A stretch of DNA of 64,000 bases from Eumeta japonica. Its lineage: Eukaryota; Arthropoda; Insecta; Lepidoptera; Psychidae. The translations under genes and the position numbers were made by a program. The notes below the pieces were generated by a model. The model had not been told where the DNA came from. It did no database searches and saw only the letters and a list, made by a program, of their open reading frames with translations. The stretch's first letter is position 1. Every line of letters starts with the position of its first letter. Positions 57,131 to 64,000 of this stretch are shown one piece after another. The stretch is from NCBI GenBank assembly GCA_005406025.1, contig BGZK01000216.1:62001-126000 (forward strand), in the 5' to 3' direction.

Positions 57131-60100
57131 GAGCTTGAGACTGGCGTGTCGGATCAACTAGTTCTTACTTTTGAAATGAGATTGCTACAACAACTGTCAA
57201 GAGGGCAGTAATTCCAGAATTCGAACTAGAACTTGAGAAAGTGAGCCGAACAACGAGACCGGAGCGGGAACACTAGTCTAGTAAATTCTTGCCGTCTCAG
57301 CAGATTTCTATTGTTCTAAATCACCATTTACCACTTGGTTTGCTTAAGATTATTTGCATTTCAAAAATAAATACATACTGTCTCAATTATGTGACGATTA
57401 AAAATAATAGATTATAGAATTTAATTGTTTTTGGATAAATGTTTTTTTAGAAAGCAAGGGTAATTTTATTTAATTTTTTAATATTTAGTTTACGTGAGGA
57501 ATATGCACTTTATATTATTAAAAGAAATATGAAATATGTTATAAAATAATTGATTTTATTTATAAATTTTGTCATTAATCTGATAACTGGAATATTTATG
57601 TAGCGAAGATCTGAAACAGTGAAAGTCTTCTAATATAAAAATTCAACGGTGTATTTATGTGGGTTCATACATTACAAATTTTCATTGTCAGGTTCTAAAG
57701 GTCCCGTCGTAGCTGATACCCGTCCACGTCAATTACACCCGCGACCGATATCCGAAGGTACAAGATCTGATAACCGCGGCGCTGTGCAGGGCGCGTTATA
57801 CGCACGTTAATTAACTGCGGGCCCGATGCCGTCCAATTTGCGTTACGAGAGCTTTGACGTCGACGCTCGGCGGCGTGTCACGCATCGGTGGCGACACCCC
57901 TCGTCGTGTTCGCCAAACTTACGATGAGTTGGGCGAAGGTCGCGTTTCTGTTTATATGTATAGGAGATAACTAAACACATTCAAGCGACGATAATTGCGA
58001 ATCGTCGATTAATCGCACGATCTTGACAACGAAGGAAAGAATCGTGCTTAATGCGCTAGCTAGTGTCTACTACGTGCGTAACTTACGAGAAAGAGGTTCT
58101 CGTAGGATTAATTACGATGTCTGAAAAAGTACGGGTACTTCTTCGTATCGAAGAGTTGGTGTGACTCGAGAAAATTAAATAGATGTAAAGACGTCCTAAG
58201 GGTTATGAAGAGAGCTTAAATAGAAGACCGACGATAAGAAGAAACAATCTGCTGAGCGGGTATCGTCCCGGAAACAGACTGACGGGTTAATGCCGATACG
58301 AAACAGACCCGGTATGAAAGTGCTAATTTTAGATCGCGTGCCTAGGCTTGTTATAAAGTTTATTTTCAACGTTTATTACATTATATTTTTAACAGTTACC
58401 AATAGTAAAACTTGCGGTAGTGCCAGATATTAAACAATAGTGCCGCAAATATGAAATGATCTTTATCAATAATACCCCAACGAAATGAAAGCTTTGGTTT
58501 ATGCAATGTGATTCATATTAACCAAATATGAATTCTACAATACTACGTGAAATATTGATATGTTAGCGAGTTTTACGGACCGTAGTAAACTCTTGCACTG
58601 ACGGAGGAACAAACGAATCGTATAGTGAATGCAAAAAAAAAAAAACAAACAATTGCATAGGATGCTTCTGTAAAGTGCATTTTAAAGAATGGACATCGTT
58701 ACTAGTATTACGGCGGTATCAATTTGATTCACATGTCGAAAAAGCTAGTAATTTAGATCTTCAAGCTCTACAAATTGATAACCATTCGGAAGAGTGTGAT
58801 AATGTTTAATTATTCATCTTATAATCCAAAATCTTGTTAACCATAATCAGCACCAGCCACTCGTAAAGTACAACGGCGACGACGTCACGCCGGCGTCTAC
58901 TAAATTACTTGAGCGTTTTCGATCATCGCTGCTATGCGTCTCGTTGCTTTACATTACGCTGTAATACATTAACATCATTACAGAAGACACCGTCATTTAG
59001 AAAAAAAAATGTTTATAAATGTTAACTGCGACATATTTCATTTCAAATTTGTCATGTTCTGGCCAAACATTTTCAAGAACTAGAAGGAAAAGCAAATCTC
59101 AACTATGCCGGGGAAAAAAGCGGGGATTCCCTCACACGCCTTTATAAATCGCTAGTCCTTTGGAATTTGCACCGGGCTATGAATACCGCGCAGACATTCC
59201 GCCGATTTAGGGTGACACTAAGCTCCCGTTTGTTTGAACAAGCGGTCCTCGAAGCGGACTTCGATGTTTGTCCCGATACCTATCTCGGTGCGCCGTTCAT
59301 GTCGATTGTACGCATTTTTGCGTCTTATTCATGGTCGGGCCGGGTCTGTCTCGAGCGACTTTACAATTAGTGCCGAACAAAAAATTCAACTTGTACATTG
59401 ATCATTTATCGCGTATGTCAGCGGACGATGTGTGATTTCAGAGTTCTACCGAAACTCGTAAAATAAAGTTGCGACAAAGTTAACATTGTCTATTTCATGA
59501 TTAGCGAATGACTGAACGCAGCCTCATCGAGACACCATTTTATCTTCGTCTGATCTTCGTTCACAACAGAACGCGCGACTTCTACTTATCTGCCTTATAT
59601 TGCCTTATTATTAGATCCTAGTTTTGGTTTCCTTAAATACGTATTTAAACGAGAAAGTAACAGTCAGCAAACAAAGGGATAATATTCTATCGTGGTAAGC
59701 ACTCATTAGGTTTTTGGGAAATGTACAACAATTTTTTTCGTATGAAGATATAAAATATTATTACAACCCCAACAAAAAGTGTTTTCAAAAAGTATTTTTT
59801 TTTAATGTAATACGTCATCTATAGTATTAGTGAAATACAGACGAATGAAGAGACACATGGCTATGAAATTACAACTCATTCATATTTATCTGAATGGTGA
59901 TAATAATTTGATATTTAGTAATAAGTTTCTGCCATCAAATACATCACAAAAAATTTGATAAATTTGAATGAGTATACAATTTGAAATGATTTGTAAATCT
60001 TCCAAAATAAGTGACCCGCAAAGAAATGTTTCCAGGCTAAAACAAATAATCGTTTATTTCTGGAAACGAGAATAAATTCAGAAACTAGAACAAAATATTC

Positions 60101-62429
60101 CCCAACTCGGTCTAGACTAAATTGATACACTATCGATTTTCATGCGGCACCGCCGTAAGCAAATAGCTGAACTGACCCATTTTCTGCGACTATTCTATTT
60201 ACAAACCAGTTTTTTTTTTCTCTCTCACATCGTTTGTTCGTATATAATTTATAACTATACATATAGGTTTATATATTTTGTAAAAAAAAAAGACAAGCTG
60301 ACCTTCAAACTTCTATGAAAATGAGGATTGCATTCAGAACGGTGTTCGATATGATACAGACTGGGCGACGGTTACTGTCAACGAACGTACTGGACCACCC
60401 CACGTACATCCGTACTCGTATTGTTATCTTTTATCTACTGTTCTGTATTTCTATCCTAATACATATTGCGAGCTCGCGCATTTCTATTCGCTACAAATCA
60501 ATCGATTGGAAAATATTATATTTCCATATACGACGTAAGTTATAATCCATTATATTGCAAAAATATCGTTATTCAGATCGAAATCGGAGAAATAGACGAA
60601 TTCAAAATGAATCATTACAAACATTTTCCTGAGAATACCACAGGTTTCGTTTACGGACCAGTTTTTAACTCTGGATGAGATGTGAACGAGATGATTTTCA
60701 TTTATATATGTTAACCGAAAAACTTCGTACCCTCTCCGATGATACGAGTGTGATAAATGTTGTAACGGTAAAAAATAACGAAAAAGATGATTATTGGTAA
60801 GCTAAAAGCAGAAGAACTAAACCAAGTTTTGTCATTTAGTTTTGCATACCAGTTACCGCTATTCGCAATTCAGCTTAAAATCCATCAATTCGAAATGTTA
60901 AAAAATTGATCTAGACAGGCGTTGAAACTGTTACAGGCTTCTTCTTATTGGTTATATTATCCCAATAAATCACTGTGGAAACAAATTGGTTTTAGTACTT
61001 TACCAATCTCGAAAACGGAGATATTTTACGAAGTATTACGAATTTATGATTCGAATGGACCATTACCGTGTCGTAACCGACATTATTCATCTCTATTACC
61101 GCATTAGCACACTCCTCGCCGAATTTCTTTGCTGGCGTGAAGTTGGCGCCAAACTGCCGCAGTAATGAAAGTATACGTTCTCGTGGAGGAAGCCTCGTTC
61201 TAGTGTGGACGACGATGTGGTACGACGTCTGCGCAGTTGTGCAATGCGACTAATTTCACGACGGAAAATAATTGACGCCCATATTGCTAGTATAATAATT
61301 ATACACGGAAATCTAAACAGCTTTCTTTTTTTAATTTTTTTCCGAGTAATATTTGATTATACCCCGTTAAAACATTTTCAATAAAATGATAAATAATTGT
61401 ATTAAGTACACGATTCTATTAAAATAACTGCCGGTGCCGTAACCACAACGCGGTTGCTTAATCATCACGATACACAAAAGCTTTGGAAAGTCTAACAAGA
61501 CTAAAACGTAATAAGGGACAGAAAGAGTTATGTGCATAAATCTTATTTCGGTTCTACAACTTGTTACCTGTAGGTACAAGTCGTAGACTGCAGTTTTGTC
61601 CGCATTGTCCCTTCTAGTGCAGTGACGAAATCTAATTAATCTCTTTGACTTTCAACTTAAAGAGATCGATTTATTTAATAATTAAACCGATTTAGGTGAA
61701 AGATCTCGAGTATGTTTGCGTACTTAACTCGCGGCCACGGGCCGAGACAAACCGTAAATGATTTCATTTCTACAAACCTTAATAATTTATCGTGTCCGAT
61801 ATTCGTTTGCCAAAATTAAATGTCGTTTCTCCACCGCATCTTGGAATGATACATGTATGGAATTGATACTTGACGAAATGTCATGTGATTTACACAGAGT
61901 ACAACGCATGAAACTTTGCCGCTCTGAATTGGCTGCGAATTATATACTACTTAGGTATTACTCTCCCCGACATTTCCCCTTCTCCGCCGCGTTCGTATTT
62001 TACGCCATTTCGACGCTTTCGTGACGAACTTCACAGCGGCAATGTTTCGTGCGTTGTACTGTAGAAAAATGAAAATTTGAATTTTGGGCGACAAATATTT
62101 AATTAGAGTTGTGGAAATAGAAGCGATTCACCTCTCGTCCCGGTCCGCTGTCGTTCTTAATGCGTGTCATTTGTTTATATTAAGGTTGCCGACTCCCTGA
62201 TTTCAGAAACTAGTATTTGAAGTTGGAAAAATCAGACTAGTTCAGTTTAAAAATAAAAAAAGTAGTGGAAATAGGTTTAACGAAATTCAAGTAATAATAA
62301 TAGTCATGTTTTCAATAAAGTATTTGTATAAGATTATATGAGTTGAAAACGGGTTATTAAAATATGAAGCACGGACTTTGTTTGTAACAAATTGTTCAAT
62401 CTTAGATTGGTCGATATCAATGAAAATCA

Positions 62430-63130
62430 ATGTTTGTATGTTTGTCCTCTATGCGTGCCTAATCCAGTCAATCGATTGCGATGAAACATTGGTGATATAT
62501 TGTATGCGTACACGAAAAGGTTTCTAAAAAAAAACTGGTGTTTGTCCCCGGTTTCATCCGTGTATGTGTACTAATAAACCGAACAATTAAACTGATTCTA
62601 AAAATTCTTTCACTAATAGATATTTGCACTATTGTTGAGTAAATTAGGCTGTTAACATTTATCCCCGGCTTCATCCATGAACTTATGTTCTTAAGACGAA
62701 TTTAATAATTCTTTAACTCATAGAAAACTGTATACTTTCTGTCTCCAAGTAATGTGGCTCATTTTTTATTTTGATATTAGCATTTGCTCCCAGCTTCGTC
62801 CAAATCAGAAATGGGACTGATAGTGGAATCGTAGTTGAAAGCTGTACGGAGAACAAAATCGAGAAAGGGACGAGAAACGAAAGCGAGACCGTGACCGAGA
62901 TTGAGAATCGGACTAGAGTTGGAAACGAGTGTGGGGACGGGATCAGAGTCAAAAGTGTGACGAGATAGGAGTCGAAAACGAGAGCGGGATTGGAATTGAC
63001 GTCGATCGATACAAAAGAAGAAATAATTAATTTACGTCCATGGTGGTGGAGTTGCGAGCGTTAACTATACGGGCAAGCCATCCATCCACAAGAAAGTGTA
63101 GAACAACGTCTGACGGGTCAGATAGTATCT
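62430..63130 (+). mobile_element. Lepidopteran mobile element with internal GA-rich degenerate array
   Basis: Starts with 'tatgtttgtcctctatgcgt' and 'tgtccccggtttcatccgtg', and ends 'acaacgtctgacgggtcaga', features I recall from lepidopteran retroelement 3' ends. Between them (62805-62995) lies an array of irregular units such as GAGACCGTGACCGAGATTG and GAATCGGACTAGAG. No transposase frame. Confidence 0.55.
62805..62995. repeat. Degenerate GARACCGNGACC-like array
   Basis: Roughly 6-bp units around GA(A/G)(A/T)CG(G/A) with frequent changes. This is a clearer version of the array at 19490. Confidence 0.65.
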
Positions 63131-63268
63131 AATAAATGTTAATATTACAAATTTATTTATTGTTATTATAGTTTTCAAGCCCATCGATTTTCTTCATTAT
63201 CTGTGGAGGATAATCATAAAATTGGCCTCACTACATATCCATACTATAGATATTTCAGACGATTGCAG

Positions 63269-63565
63269 CTACTGTCGTATAATCGATTTCATTCTTTGAC
63301 CACTTGAATTCACGAGAGAAAAGATTGCCTCGACATTAGGCCTATGGCCCGTTAAATACATATTAGCCACTTTTCGTGGTCCCGTATAGTTGTCGAAAAC
63401 GCGTTGCTTGAAATATGGTAGCCACATGGAGTTTAACCTGTCGTCTTTTTGAGTAGGATTCAAATTTGTGTTAAAATCTCTCGAATTATAATAACTCATT
63501 CGACAAATAATTTTTTCATAGTTAATTTCAATGCCGTGATGTTTTAAAAAGACCGAAGATTTCAT
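63269..63565 (-). CDS. 98-aa hypothetical ORF
   Basis: From ATG 63565, preceded by AAAAA, to TAG 63269. The peptide has a balanced, soluble-protein composition with aromatic residues, for example MWLPYFKQRVFDNYTGPRKV and YLTGHRPNVEAIFSLVNSSG, and all codon positions look mixed rather than AT-driven. I do not recognise a family. No splice partner was found in the 430 bp upstream. It could be an exon of a nested minus-strand gene, a captured gene fragment or chance. Confidence 0.4.
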   Translation of the reverse strand: MKSSVFLKHHGIEINYEKIICRMSYYNSRDFNTNLNPTQKDDRLNSMWLPYFKQRVFDNYTGPRKVANMYLTGHRPNVEAIFSLVNSSGQRMKSIIRQ

Positions 63566-64000
63566 TTTTTCGATCTTGTTTCAACCTAATCAATCGGACC
63601 TTGTTAGACTAATCCAGCCCAAAACCTTTCCACCTTTTTTAAATACCATTGATTTCGTTATCAAAATCTTTAATTTTAGTTACAAATTCTTGTTTTCCCT
63701 CCTTCATGCAATTTCTTTAAAATTGGCCTTACGCTTTAGAGCATAAAGAATGTTCCTTATTCTCTCCGCTAGTAAGAAACTTACTGTTTTACTATTATTT
63801 ACTACAATTACAATTTTTTCCTGATTTCAACAACACTGTTGTATCATTTCACTGTTTTCAATATTTATTTGAATCACCATCATTACTAAATGAACGAGGT
63901 ACAGGTAACCTTGGCATGCTCATTGTTAAAAAAAAACTGCATAACGTATGTGGAGGTATGTCTGCACTAAAAAAAAATATTCTTTGATAGCTCATGGTAG
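63566..64000. other. Window end, no gene seen
   Basis: AT-rich, without supported exon or repeat. Confidence 0.35.

Larger units (their letters stand above)
53098..63268. other. Intron-like region with CpG-containing unique blocks
   Basis: No exon I can support. Non-repetitive, CpG-containing stretches at about 54640-55080, 57690-58330, 58840-58960 and 59150-59370 stand out against AT-rich DNA and look like regulatory sequence or non-coding first exons (a GTAAGT donor occurs at 55084). Repeats are listed separately. Short frames near 60.3-61.1 kb lack motifs. Confidence 0.4.

Noticed and set aside
1..64000. CRISPR array, bacterial operon or viral genome
   Set aside because: Splicing, insect-type genes and repeats show nuclear eukaryotic DNA; no direct-repeat/spacer array and no recognisable viral gene.

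Overview
The window is eukaryotic nuclear DNA, almost certainly from a moth or butterfly (Lepidoptera). The base composition is AT-rich. Protein genes have GT-AG introns. Several repeats have forms I recognise from lepidopteran genomes: fragments carrying the 'gcccgcggct..gcccgcg' motif, an AGGGTTCCG..CGGAACCCT snap-back repeat, and a 'gccgcccatggacac' family present in three places. The species cannot be fixed from the sequence alone.

1-8.3 kb: a decayed THAP-domain/DDE (Harbinger-like, ISL2EU-type) transposase gene on the minus strand; a two-exon UPF0488-family gene (-); a short basic ORF with a premature stop; a 104-bp tandem duplication; then gene-poor sequence.

8.3-18.8 kb: two operon-like loci. 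On the plus strand a 60-codon membrane-peptide ORF is followed by a good splice donor. The next acceptor leads into the first coding exon of TIMM10, so the two probably share one transcript. TIMM10 finishes after a 5.8-kb repeat-filled intron. Converging on it from the minus strand are three intronless ORFs in a row: a 72-aa membrane protein, an NDUFAF8-like twin-CX9C protein, and the GPI mannosyltransferase PIG-M. The gaps between them are only 11 and 2 nt.

18.8-29.3 kb: 5.3 kb without genes, intronless VPS26 (-, retromer), a doubtful 59-aa ORF, a Harbinger-type MITE, and the four-exon TOMM20 (+). TIMM10, NDUFAF8 and TOMM20 are all nuclear genes for mitochondrial protein import or assembly and lie within about 20 kb.

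29.3-35.4 kb: a transposon graveyard with two different dead mariners, a 296-bp Harbinger MITE and an internally deleted 1.3-kb hAT element with a BED-finger ORF. The hAT and both MITEs still show terminal inverted repeats and target-site duplications.

35.4-64 kb: no complete gene. I read it as the 5' half of one long plus-strand gene with several promoters. Four short ATG-initiated ORFs, at 36.7, 43.8, 49.3 and 53.1 kb, each end at a GT donor in phase 0, as alternative first coding exons would. The shared downstream exons must lie past the window and I cannot name the gene. The surrounding introns contain CpG-containing, non-repetitive blocks, hairpins and a consensus CRE, which suggests regulatory DNA. 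A 98-aa minus-strand ORF near 63.4 kb is unexplained.
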